From: Avena insularis
Lineage: Eukaryota; Streptophyta; Magnoliopsida; Poales; Poaceae
DNA length: 64,000 nucleotides
Direction: 5' to 3'
NCBI GenBank assembly: GCA_023614405.1
Contig: CM042685.1
Location: 188,204,257 to 188,268,256 of the forward strand
This document shows positions 45,694 through 55,820 of the stretch, piece by piece; the stretch's first letter is position 1; every line of letters begins with the position of its first letter. Position numbers and translations under genes: made by a program. The notes below the pieces were generated by a model. It had not been told where the DNA came from. It did no database searches and worked only from the letters and a program-made list of their open reading frames with translations.

Positions 45694-45933
45694 ATGACGA
45701 AGTGGTACGTGGTGCACAAGGGTTGGGTTCCAGGAGTCTACGATGAGTGGGAGGACTGTTAGAAACAGGTGAACAAGTTTAGCGGCAACAGCTACAAAGG
45801 ATACGCGACTCGAGAGGAGGCGGTAGCCAAGTGGAGGAACCACCTATGGAAGGAGAACCAGATGAAGATATTGCTAGTCCTCTTGCTCTTGCTCACCGTC
45901 GTCATAGTTGTTTTCTGTTTGATTCTAGTGTAG
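45694..45933 (+). pseudogene. Viroplasmin/RNase H1 N-terminal domain protein with C-terminal membrane segment
   Basis: From the ATG at 45694 the frame reads MTKWYVVHKGWVPGVYDEWE, then a single TAG (45760-45762), then NKFSGNSYKGYATREEAVAK and a tail ending ILLVLLLLLTVVVIVVFCLI before the TAG at 45931-45933. The first part matches the small fold shared by the RNase H1 N-terminal domain and caulimovirus viroplasmin (PF01693: K-W-Y-V-V, G-V-Y, W-x-x-C, F-x-G-x-x-Y-K). That fold binds RNA-DNA hybrids in RNase H1. The last 20-22 residues are hydrophobic and predict a tail anchor. No RNase H catalytic domain follows. It lies after the transposase and before the right subterminal repeats. Confidence 0.7.
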
Positions 45934-46196
45934 GCGAGATGAACACTTCATTTGTAATGTGATAAGATGGTGAACTTTGTAACAAACACTTGTAACAAAC
46001 CACTTCATTTGACTTGTATTGTAATGTGATGATCACTTGTCTATCTCGTTCGGGCTCTAAGTAGTGTGATGACACTATATTCATGTTTGTATTATATTTG
46101 TTTACATATACTAAGTCAAATATATTGTTTCTGTATAATACCTGTTTAATATTGTATATTTGGACAAGTTTCAATTTTTTTAATACCTGATACTCA

Positions 46197-46436
46197 AACC
46201 TGTGGCGCATCGTTTTAACCTTCTATGGCGCATAGTGTTTCAGTGGCGCATTGTCCATAATGCGCCACTGAACAGAGTCCTGTGGCGCATCAACCGAAAT
46301 GTGCCACAGAAGTATCATGACTTCTGTGGCGCATTTCCAAATGCGCCACAAAAGTTTTCATCAGTGGCGACGTAACAGTGGCGTCCCAGCCATGCGCCAC
46401 GGAAGGTCAATATTGATGTGTCACTGATGAAGGATT
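46197..46436. repeat. CACTA right subterminal repeat array
   Basis: About ten copies of the tgtggcgcat/atgcgccaca motif lie just inside the right terminus, some diverged (tggcgacgt, gtgtcactg). Together with the left arrays the element has over 30 motif copies. Confidence 0.85.
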
Positions 46437-46450
46437 TCCTAGTAGTGCAA

Positions 46451-46784
46451 TGGGCGAGAAGTTTTAGAGGGTTTTAAGGTAAATGGTTTATGCTTTGAGT
46501 TTGTTCTTAAGCATTTGCCTTTCATGCTCTTGCATCTTTGTTGTTTCTTAGCATGTGGTATATAGAGGAAACTCCACCAATGATAATGATTGGCAATATA
46601 TGCAATGAAATTTGAGTTCATCACACATGCATAGATTGTGGGGGAGTTTGCTCTATATATGGTGGTGCTACAAATATCACATACTTTTGTAGTATTTGAT
46701 ATTGGTGTTACCATTTTATTCATTAAAATTCCTTATATAAACCCTCTTAAAGGGATTGTCATCAATTACCAAAATGGGGGAGAT
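46451..46784 (+). other. Element B 3' non-coding end and polypurine tract
   Basis: This resumes element B after the CACTA insertion. A tract-like block tgtgggggagttt lies at about 46638, and the true polypurine tract aaaatgggggagat (46771-46784) lies directly before the 3' LTR start at 46785. No gene is seen. Confidence 0.75.
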
Positions 46785-48879
46785 TGAAAGAACATGTGGG
46801 CCCCCATGTGTGGTTTTAGTAATTAATGACAATCTTTATGGACTAATGCATGTATTAAGTTTTACTTGTAGGATTTGTCCATTGGCATCGCTTGGAGCAT
46901 GTGTTGGCTTATAGGTCGATAATATGAAGAAGAAGATATGTGGTGCAAGCTCAAAATGCGCCATCTCTAGAAGATCTCATGTTTGATGCTTGCCATCCTC
47001 GGTGATCATGGATCGATGATGAGGAATCAAGAAAGGCGTTCCATATTGAGAAGGACAAGTTCGTATACATCGATCTCAAGTGGAATGCTCAAGGCAAAGG
47101 TATAATCTTGATAGGTTTTTCCTTTTGCCGGTCTCATGTTGTTTGTGGGAGACCGGGTTTAGGATAGATAATCGTACTATCAAGAGGGGCTATCGAATGA
47201 GTAACTCAGTCACATCGTTCGGAGAGAGATCAAACCTTTGCATACTTGCATCATCATATTTGGTTGTTATTTGGTCTTATCAATGTGAGTATATAGAGCT
47301 TGTGGTAATCTCCATAACAAGCTCTAGTTCATCAAAAATGGATTTCCCTTTTATATCTTATTGCGTTTTGATCTTGGAGGTTTTACCGGTTTGTATTTTA
47401 GAGATAGGTAAAACCTTACCTTATTTGTTTATTACTCATGTGAGTATTTAGATCTTGTGTTAATCTCCATGACACGCTCTAGTTCATCGAAAACGGATTT
47501 CATATGCATTATCTATTACGTTTTCGATGTTGGAGGTTTTATCGGTTCGTCTTTTTGAGTGAGGTTAAACCTTTCGTCATTTTGATCTATCCTCCCTTGC
47601 TGGACTATTATGTTTCTTTGCATGATCTTGTAGAGCTTGTTGTCCTATTCGAAACGAGCCCAACATCAAAATCGGAATCTGGATGCCAAAATTATGGCCG
47701 TTTTTGTTCAGGGGTGACCGGTAGTATCGGACCAGGGTCCGATAGTACCGGAGGTCTGGTAGTACCGCCCCTTAGCACCCGTTGGTACTAAATAAGGTGC
47801 GTTTGGCGTCCTGGGATCCCCAGGGAATGTCTGGCAGTACCAGGAATGTCCGGTAGTACCGGGATTCGCGTTTTTGGGCTTCAACGGTTGGATTTTGGAG
47901 GGACCTATTTAAGGGGGCTTCTTCCCCAATGGTTCCCCAACTATTCTTGCAAGTTTTCCCCTCCATTGTTGACCTTCCAAATCTTTCTATCTCTCAATCC
48001 CTCCAATGATTCTTGCCCATATTTGAGTGGAAGAGAGAGGAGATCTAGATCCACATTTTGACCAAACCAAAACATCTATTTGTGAGTGTATCCTTGGGAT
48101 CTAGTTTTTGGGGGATTTTGTGTTCCTCTTTGATTCCTCCTCTCTTGTTCCCCCAATAGCTTTAGTAGCTTTGTTGGAACTTGATAGTGAGGGATTCGAG
48201 CACCTTTGTGGTGTTCTTTCCATTTGCATTCGGTGCACCGGTTTGAGTTCTCCCCGGAGGATTTGGTGAGTGAAAGTTGAGAAGCTTTTTACTCTTGGGT
48301 TCTTAGAGGTTTGTTGTGTTGCAGGTTGAGGCCTTGGTGGCGTTTGTTGGGAGCCTCCAATTAAGTTGTGGAGAAGTTCCCCAACCTTGTGGCCTTTGTG
48401 GCGTTTGTTAGGATCCTCCAATTAAGTTGTGGAGAAGTGTCGTAACCTTGTGAGAGGTTCCGGTTGCCACCGACAAGTGCACCAATAGTGGAAGCGTGGA
48501 TCGATCCCGTTGGGGTGAGATTCACCGGAGAATAAGGGAGGCCATTTGTGGCGTAGGTGGTTAGATACCACCCCCTCTCCAAACGAGACGTACTCCATGT
48601 TGGGAGGAACTCGGTAAAATATCATCGTCCCCGCGTGCCTCGGTTATCTCTATACCTGAGCTCTTACTTATGCACTTTACTTTGTGATAGCCTTCGTGCT
48701 TGAAGTATATATCTTGCTAAGCATAAGTTTTTGGTGCACATAGGCGAACCCTAGATTGTTCTAGGTTTTGTGCTTGACAAAGTAAACGCTAGTTTAATTC
48801 CGCCTTTGTCGATCCACTCTCAGAAAAGTTTTAATCGCCTATTCACCCCCCCCCTCTAGGAGACATTTGTATCCTTTCA
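46785..48879 (+). mobile_element. 3' LTR of element B
   Basis: A 2,095-bp LTR begins TGAAAGAACATG and ends CCTTTCA. It is complete, unlike the 5' copy. It contains the CCGGTAGTACCGG-like array (47717-47866) and the TATTTAA box (47906-47912). The following cttgt (48880-48884) is probably the target duplication. Short frames within it mirror those of the 5' LTR and are not genes. Confidence 0.92.
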
Positions 48880-49665
48880 CTTGTGATTGCAAGGTAGTGA
48901 AGTCGGATGCTTGCACTGGACCTTGAGCTTCTATGTATACAAAACATCATTATTGCCCAGTAAGGACAATATTTAAAGAAGCAAAATGAATATGCATAGT
49001 AATGTAATGCATTATTTATCATTTATTTTTCTTTGTGTGTTTTACCCATTATTTTAGTTTCAATAATTCCTTTAAGTAATAAAGGATTTCATTTAAAAAA
49101 ATAATCTTTAATATTTATTGAATATTATATTTGCCATTTTATAAGGTAATAATTTATTTTTAGAACTAAAATTTAATATCAATTCCTATTTTTATTCATT
49201 TAATAATTCTTTTAAGAATTAATATTTAAATAAAAGAATTTATTTTTATAACTTCAAATATTTATTTAGCATTTTTCTAAAATACTATAATAATAATACA
49301 TAATAATAGTGATTTTATTTATTTTTATCCTCTTTCTATAATTTGATAAAATTCCATAAGGAATATATATATTGTAATATTCTTGACTAAAAATAATATT
49401 TATAGAAATTATTTCTTAATTTAATTAAATAGGTTGGATTATTATAAATCCAAAAATATTTTATTTTCAATTTTAGATTTCTATTTTATTTTCCAGGATT
49501 TTATTTAAATCTAGGGTTATTTTGGTCTTTTATTAATTATTAAGACTTCTTTTAAGTTTTGGGCTTGTTCTATTGGGCTTATTGGGCCAATTTGGCCCAA
49601 GTGACTTTGACCAAAAGGGCACCCCGAAGGGTTCTGGCCCTATTGTCCCATTCCCTCTGTCTGTC

Positions 49666-49720
<55 letters not shown>

Positions 49721-49964
49721 ACCTCACCTCATATCCTCCTCGACCCCGTGGTGTCTGGCCGCCGGCCAGGCGAGGTTACCGACCATGCTCATCCATCTTC
49801 TCCGCTTCGATTTGATTTCGGAGCCCTCCTGTGGCCAGGCTAGCCCCGTTCCCGAACCCTAGGGTTTGGGGATGGTGTTGCTACTATCGCTGCTGATCTT
49901 CCTGTGGTGGTGTGCGGTGCTCGTGCGCTGCTGTGGCCGCCGCGTGGCTGGTGCGGGTTGCAGC
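48880..49964 (-). mobile_element. Gypsy element 1 upstream LTR, segment 3
   Basis: This AT-rich stretch, then GC-rich from about 49600, lies between elements B and C. Removing element C joins it to 59558, because GCAGC is duplicated at 49960-49964 and 59553-59557. Its start (cttgtgattgcaagg) resembles the 'tagtgtcacttgcc' part of gypsy D LTRs (29410-29470), which fits the LTR order. A CT microsatellite is included. No gene is seen. Confidence 0.65.
49658..49719. repeat. CT microsatellite
   Basis: About 60 bp of nearly pure CT, beginning ctgtctgtctct and ending ctctcgacc, lies within the GC-rich part of the gypsy LTR. Dinucleotide slippage explains it. Confidence 0.95.
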
Positions 49965-50668
49965 TGAAATGGATCGTATGGGCACCTAGAGGGGGGTGAA
50001 TAGGTGCTAACCAATTTTTAATACTTTTTCAATTTTAGGCTTGACACAAAGTAAATTCTCTAGATATACAACTACGAGAATTTCCCTATATGTAACCCTA
50101 ACTACTAAGCACGTAAAAGAGGAGCGAGGAAACCGTAGTGGAGCACGCGGAGACACAGAGATTTGTTTTACCGCAGTTCCTTCCTTGTTAAGGGAAGTAC
50201 ATCTGCGTTGGAGGGGTGGGCGTTTCTAAGACCACCACGCCACAATAGGCCTCACCCTATTCTCCGATGGATCTCGCCACGAGAGGCCTGATCCACCTTC
50301 TCCACTATTGGATCCCTTTGAGGCGGGAACCGGTGCCTTTTACAACACTATCGGGGCACACACCCACAACTGAATTGGGGGCTCACGAGATGACAACAAG
50401 CTGCCACAAGAACAAGGTTTATCAATATAAACAAATACGAGGATCTAGATATTTGCAAGAAATACTAGATCGGAGGTTCTCCAAATGAATGGAGAGGAGA
50501 TGAAGCGCTTGATTGCTGATGATGAAGATCTAGTTCTCCTACTTCGATTCCCCAAGGGATGGGGCCTTTGGGTGGATCTAGGTGGAGCACTCTTGGATGA
50601 AGCTTTCAGATCTGATCTGGTCTTTTTCGAGATGAATCAAGAGTTCTGGAAGGAGGGGGAAGGCTGGC

Positions 50669-50675
50669 TTAAATA
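50669..50675 (-). promoter_or_regulatory. Element C core promoter TATTTAA
   Basis: On the minus strand GGGGGTATTTAAG follows 'gcaacggccagat'. Position and context match element B's TATTTAA box (18209-18215). The 5' LTR copy, the active one, is at 59027-59033. Confidence 0.65.
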
Positions 50676-50705
50676 CCCCCTCCCCAAATCTGGCCGTTGC
50701 ACAAC

Positions 50706-51030
50706 TTTGGGGGCGGATTATCCGCCCCCTACTTGGGGCGGATTATCCACCCCTGGGAAAAATCCGCCCCAAGGGCGGATTCTCCGGGGAAAACTCCGCC
50801 CCCTCTCTGGGGCTTGCGCCTTGGTGAAGCTTGGTGAAGATCTTGGGGGGGCAGATAATCCGGCCCCCCTAAGGGGCGGATTATCCGGCCAAGCCGGAAA
50901 GTCCGGCCAAAACTCCGCCCCCTCTCTGGGGCTTGCGCCTTGGCGATGAGCAGGGGGGGCGGATTATCCGGCCCCCCTGAGGGGCGGATTATCCGGCGGG
51001 GCCGGAAAATCCGGCCAAAATTCCGCCCCT
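50706..51030. repeat. GGCGGATTATCCGCC palindrome array in element C 3' LTR
   Basis: At least eight motifs of the form ggcggattatccgcc or ccggataatccgg occur, grouped in three larger units that share 'actccgccccctctctgggg' followed by 'cttgcgccttgg' (50792 and 50912). The outermost copy (50709-50729) has 9-bp perfect arms around TTA. The 5' LTR carries the same array at 59068-59430. Confidence 0.9.
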
Positions 51031-51131
51031 TTTGTTATCAAATAGAGATGCAACACTTCAACACACATTAAATGATCCTTGGTATTGTTATCTAACACAC
51101 AAAACACTACGGATTAAGAAATGTTCTTTCA

Positions 51132-52330
51132 ATCTCCCCCTTTTTGGTGTTAGATGACAATACTAGGATTTGCAATAAAAACGGCAAATGCCACCTCAAA
51201 TAATGAAAGACGCTCCCCCTAGATGTGTGCATATTTAAGATTTGCATTTGAATACAAATACACACACTAGGGAGAGCACTACTTTGAGGTTTGGGAAATA
51301 AGGTCATACCACCAGGATGAGAATATAGCCAAAGTATACATAGATAATCCCATGAATCCATATGCCATCAAATATGCTCCAAAATTCCAGAAATCCATGA
51401 GGTCCATAATAGATAAATCCAGAATTCCATAGTGCCCAAACATAGTGGAGTACGACATAGTCTTACATAAACAAACACAAATAGCAACTGAGTTCACGCT
51501 AGAAAAGGCACAAGCAATATGCTCCATAATTCCAGAATTCCATGGGGTCCATAATAGATAAATCCAGAATTCCATGAATACCAAACATAGTACCAAACTG
51601 TGGAGTACGACATAGTCTTACATAAACAAACACAAATAGCAACTGAGTTCACGCTAGAAAAGGCACAAGCAAGCAAATAAAAACAACTAAAATCGAAAAG
51701 CTTGTGCCCAACCCTTGCAAATCCACGAGACCTAATAGAACTACTTCTCCCCCTTTGGCATCGAAACGCCAAAAAGGAAGAAGAGCGATGCTAACGCCCC
51801 TGGAGATCACTCCTCCTCATCCTCGTCGTAGGGGGAGAAAGGCTTGGGTTGAGAGCATCAAACTGAGATGGTACTACACACCCAAATTTGCAAGAATCAA
51901 ATCAAACAAAAGCCAAATGTGAGTGTGTTTTCCATAAGAACAAGAGATATGCAAGAAAATCCAACGGAACCCATGAAAAACCAACTCTTCTCAAGGAAGA
52001 GGGCGGTGGCCGAAGCCACCATGTTGGAGCGCATGGCATGACACCGCGAAGATGTATCTTGAGTTCAAAACCAATGCTCATCGATGACCCACATATCACA
52101 AAATGATATTAAGGGAAATGATTTGACTTGCTTTCGGCATTATGGGGGGAGGGTTGGCCAAATCAATTAGGACCACACTCCCCCTATGTCTATGCCCGCA
52201 TCTAAACCAAATACATGAATAAGAGCAAGTGAGTGTGCAAGGGTAGTCAAGCCAAACTCCTTGAATCTATGATATTTAGCTCATTCCTCAAATAACAAAA
52301 TCTTGCTTCATCAAGAGGCTTCGTGAAAAT
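51132..52330 (-). other. Element C 3' non-coding region with tandem duplication
   Basis: No gene is seen. It contains the polypurine tract next to the LTR and two tandem copies of a unit of about 145-155 bp (51372-51516 and 51517-51672, each with 'tatgctcca', 'agaattccat', 'gtggagtacgacatagtc' and 'aaaaggcacaagcaa'). An additional purine block on the minus strand (CAAAGGGGGAGAAG) lies at about 51748-51761. Confidence 0.75.
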
Positions 52331-52890
52331 ATCAGCAAGTTGGTTCTTCGTGCTCACAAAAGATAGAGCAATATCTCCACGAGCAACATGATCCCGAATA
52401 AAGTGGTTGCGAATCTCTATATGTTTTGTTCTTGTATCTTTGCAGGATTGTAAGCAATTTTGATAGCACTTTCATTGTCGCATAAAAGAGGCACTTTGTC
52501 ACAATTGACACCATATTCCTTTAAAGTTTGCCTCATCCATAACAATTGAGTACAAGCACTTGTAGCAGCAACATATTCAACTTGGCGGTTGAGAGTGAAA
52601 TACAATTACTGTTTCTTTGACCAACACACTAGAGACCTGCCCAAGAATTGGCATGCACCAGAGGTTGATTTCCTATCATCTTTGTCACCAGCCCAATCTG
52701 AATCAGTGTAACCACATAGAGAGAAACTTGAACCCTTGGGATACCATAGCCCAAAATTTGGGGAATGAACCAAATATCGGAAGATTAAGCGACTACCACT
52801 AAGTGGCTTTCTTTAGGGCGGCTTGGTACCTTGCACACACTCCTACACTTAACACGATCGGGCCTAGATGCTAAAGGTAAAGGAGAGCCG
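52331..52890 (-). pseudogene. Element C RNase H domain
   Basis: The stretch 52605-52417 encodes VEYVAATSACTQLLWMRQTL and CDNESAIKIAYNPAKI, copia RNase H motifs. The part joining RT to RNase H (52610-52890) and the C-terminal end are in other frames with stops. The domain would degrade RNA in the RNA-DNA hybrid during reverse transcription. Confidence 0.82.
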
Positions 52891-52891
52891 A

Positions 52892-54150
52892 TCATGGATC
52901 GGTATACCTTTTGATCCACGTCTTTACCCTTGGGATTGAGCTCAAGATGACACTTAGTTTGCATTGGGGTATAGCGCCATTGAGATCCGTCATCTTGAAC
53001 CTTTTGAGCATGTCTTGGATGTACTTAGCTTGATTAATAAAGGTTCCCTCTCTAAGTTGTTTGATCTCAAATCCAAGAAAGAACCTGAGCTCACCCATCA
53101 TGGACATCTCAAACACATGGGTCATAAGCTTTGAAAATTCATCGTTAAAAGCTTGGTTAGTAGAGCCAAAAATAATGTCATCTACATAAAGTTGGCATAC
53201 AAAAAGCTCCCCATTAACCTTCTTAGTAAAAAGAGTGGGATCGATTTGCCCAACTTCGAATCCACGGTCTAGCAAAAGCTCTTTAAGGTGCCCATACCAC
53301 GCACGTGGGGCTTGTTTAAGGCCATAGAGCGCCTTATCGAGTTTGTAGACATGGTTCGGAAATTTGGGGTCCTCCAACCCCGGGCTGACGTATACTAACT
53401 CATGTAGAGGACCATTAAGGAAAGCGCTCTTAACATCCATTTGTTGTAATTTAAAATTATGATGGGCTGCATATGCAAGAAGGATACGGATGGACTCAAG
53501 GCGAGCCACAGGAGCGTAGGTCTCGCCAAAATCAATTCCTTCCACTTGAGAGAATCCTTGAGCCACGAGTCGTGCTTTATTCCTCACAACAATGCCATTT
53601 TCATCCTGTTTGTTCTTGAAGATCCACTTGGTGCCGATAACATTGCGGCAATCCTTTGGTTTTTCTACGAGCTTCCAAACTTTGTTGCGTTCGAAGTTAT
53701 TTAATTCTTCATGCATTGCAACAACCCAATCGGGGTCTTCAAGAGCATCAAAAACCTTCTTAGGTTCAACCATGGAAATGTGAGCTTGATGATCACAGAA
53801 GCTTGCAAGCTCTCTTCTAGTGGATACCCTTCGTCGTAGATCACCAACAACCTTGTCAAGAGTGTGACCTCTTAGTTCAAGGTTCCGATCAGCACGAGCC
53901 TTGCGACGAGCCTCAATGTCCTTATTGTTTCTAGGAGGAGTGGATTCGATAGATGTATCCTTGTCTTGATTGCTGCCCTGCCCTTGATCTTGGTCACCGT
54001 TACTGCCAGAAGATTGTTGCTGAACATTTTCTTCAGGCCCGGATAATCTGCCCCTTGGAGGGGCCGGACTATCCGGCCTGGGAGGTGAAGTACCCGAACC
54101 ATCTTCCTGAGAAAGCCTGACTGAAGTTTGGATACCCAGTGCCGGATACT
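52892..54150 (-). pseudogene. Element C reverse transcriptase
   Basis: A long open stretch encodes [80 protein letters not shown] and the catalytic [10 protein letters not shown], then [20 protein letters not shown]. All RT catalytic residues are present. The frame is +/-1 relative to integrase, with the break inside the GC-rich motif region (54040-54290). It ends early after FKMTDLNG because of another frame change near 52970. Confidence 0.92.
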
Positions 54151-54290
54151 CCGCCCCTGGGGGCCGGAGAATCTGGCCTGGGAGCTTCAGAGTCGTTGAC
54201 TTCTCCTTCGGCTCCTCTGGAACCAGTTGGAGTGCCAGGGGCGGATTGTCCGCCCCTTGGAGGGGGCGGATAGTCCGGCCTGGGACTACC
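54040..54290 (-). repeat. Three LTR-like palindromic repeats inside element C pol
   Basis: Three units of about 40-48 bp (54046-54084, 54138-54182, 54238-54287) each pair a ccggata-type and a ggccggagaat-type half around a G/C run and end 'cggcctggga' or close. The motif matches the U3 palindromes of the same element's LTRs. On the coding strand they encode RPDxPxPxRGxxS peptides within the integrase-RT linker. The repeats are about 92-100 bp apart. Confidence 0.85.
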
Positions 54291-55784
54291 AACATGTCCA
54301 GGGGACAGATGGTCTTCAGCAGATTGTGGTGTTGGTGCAGGATTGTCTCCAACAGTAGGAGCTTGTTGATCTTGTGTAGATGAGGGCTCCACATGTGTGG
54401 AGCATTGTCCTTCCCGATCCGCCACAAGGGGTTCCTCAATGGGGCGGAAAAATCCCACGCCCATTCTTCTTATGGCATCTTGGGGTATTTCAACATCTGC
54501 ATCACAAACATCAACTTGCCCTACAAAGGAGCCGTTATTTTCATCGAACTCCACACTACAAGATTCTACAACAATCCCAGTGAGCTTGTTGTAGACTCTA
54601 TAAGTGTGGGATTCGGCACCGTAACCAACAAAAATACCTTCTAAAGCCTTGGATTCAAATTTTGACAAACGGACACCTTTAATAAGAAAGAAACACTTAC
54701 ACCCGAATACCCTGAAGTATGAGATGTTGGGTTTGTTACCGGTAAGTATTTCATATGGGGTCTTGTCCAAGATCTTCCGAAGGTAGAGCCGGTTTGATGA
54801 GTGACAAGCAGTGGATATGGCTTCATCCCAAAAATTATAAGGAGACTTGAATTCAGCTAGCATAGATCTTGCCATATCCATCAAAGTCCGGTTCTTCCTC
54901 TCGGCTACACCATTTTGTTGAGGGGTGTACGCGGAATATTGGTGTCTAATCCCTCTTAGAAACTCGTTTAAAGTGTAGTTCTTGAATTCTGAGCCGTTGT
55001 CACTTCTAATTGCCAAGATGGGAACATTGTGTTGACGTTGAACTTCATTGGCAAAGTCGATGACAGTTTGTTGAGTCTCACTTTTCAGCTTGAAGAAATA
55101 TACCCATGTATATCTTGAGTAGTCATCGACAATGACCAAGCAATATTTCTTCCCACCAAGACTTGCATGAGAAGGAGGACCAAATAAATCCACATGAAGT
55201 AATTCCAAGATCCTCTTTGATGACACAATAGTATTCCTCTTGTGGGGAGAGTCATGCATTTTTCCTTCAACACAAGCCCTGCAAACATGATCTTTGGCAA
55301 AAGAGACATTGTCTTTTAGTCCAAGGATGTGGCCACCCTTCTGGAGACTTTGCAAAGTTCTCATGTTGACATGGGCTAAACGGCGATGCCACAGCCAGCC
55401 CACGTCAGCCTTTCCGAATAGACACATCGGACCCGAAGTGGTTTTCCCCGAGAAGTCCACCACATACAGGTCATTTTCGACGTATCCAACGAAAGCGACC
55501 TTTAGAGACTTGCTCCACAAGAGTACCACCAAATCATCATCAATGAAGACAGCAAAACCCATCTTTCCAAGGGCACGAACAGAAAGAAGATTGTAACCAA
55601 GGGTCTCAACAAGCATGACGTCCACGAGAGAGATATCGTGGGAAACCACAACCTTGCCAAGACCCAATACCTGAGATTTTGACTTATCACCATAGGAGAC
55701 TGTGATATTATCATGATTTGGACGCATCTCCGTGATGATCTCCTTGCTTCCGGTCATATGACTAGTGCAGCCACTATCCAGCAC
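54069..55784 (-). pseudogene. Element C protease and integrase
   Basis: It starts at the protease active site LDSGCTSHMTGSKEI, then LLSVRALGKMGFAVF. Integrase zinc site: WHRRLAHVN ... CRACVEGKMH. Catalytic core: LLHVDLFGPPSHASLGGKKY (Asp), IRSDNGSEFKNYTL (Asp) and TPQQNGVAERKNRTLMDMAR (Glu), then FRVFGCKCFFLIKG and LEGIFVGYGAESHTYRVYN. All three catalytic residues are present and the frame is open for 571 codons. It shares its frame with gag upstream (stop TAA at 55821-55823 between them). The C-terminal linker is Pro/Arg/Gly-rich because of the repeated motif. Confidence 0.93.
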
Positions 55785-55820
55785 CCATTTCGACCCACGG
55801 AAGCATAGCCACCAAGAAAA

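Larger units (their letters stand above)
39686..46447 (+). mobile_element. CACTA (En/Spm-type) transposon, 6.8 kb, defective
   Basis: The termini CACTACTAGGAAA match as 13-bp inverted repeats at 39686 and 46447. The 3-bp target duplications CAA (39683-39685, 46448-46450) are exact. Inside are dense inverted subterminal motifs, a tnp2-type transposase with DUF4218 and DUF4216 regions, a short frame with a viroplasmin-like domain, and one minus-strand frame. It inserted into element B's non-coding region. Multiple nonsense codons make the transposase inactive. Confidence 0.96.
17185..48879 (+). mobile_element. Copia element B, Maximus/SIRE-like, gag-only, with four nested insertions
   Basis: The LTR pair is 17185-19211 and 46785-48879, in plus orientation. 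Element B's own internal DNA is 19212-20500, 24894-25891, 26180-28096, 38043-39685 and 46451-46784; the rest is inserted elements. It has a gag of the Maximus/SIRE type but no protease, integrase or RT motif, so it depended on a helper. The 3' side has five possible duplicated bases (cttgt, 48880-48884); the 5' partner is lost with the truncated LTR start. Confidence 0.88.
49965..51131 (-). mobile_element. 3' LTR of element C
   Basis: A 1,167-bp copy of 58351-59552. The minus strand starts TGAAAGAACATTTC at 51131, next to the polypurine tract at 51134-51147 (AAAAAGGGGGAGAT on the minus strand). U3 includes the GGCGGATTATCCGCC palindrome array at 50706-51030. The frames at 50485-50949 are LTR sequence and not a gene. 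Confidence 0.93.

Noticed and set aside
49560..49964. Host gene 5' UTR (CT repeat, GC-rich, ACCCTAGGG-like sequence)
   Set aside because: It joins, after removing element C, directly to sequence repeated at 1-1338, so it belongs to a gypsy LTR.
50485..50949. 154-codon frame with Gly/Pro-rich sequence
   Set aside because: It is LTR U3/R sequence of element C; the paired LTR has a disrupted frame, and the Pro/Gly content comes from the palindrome array.
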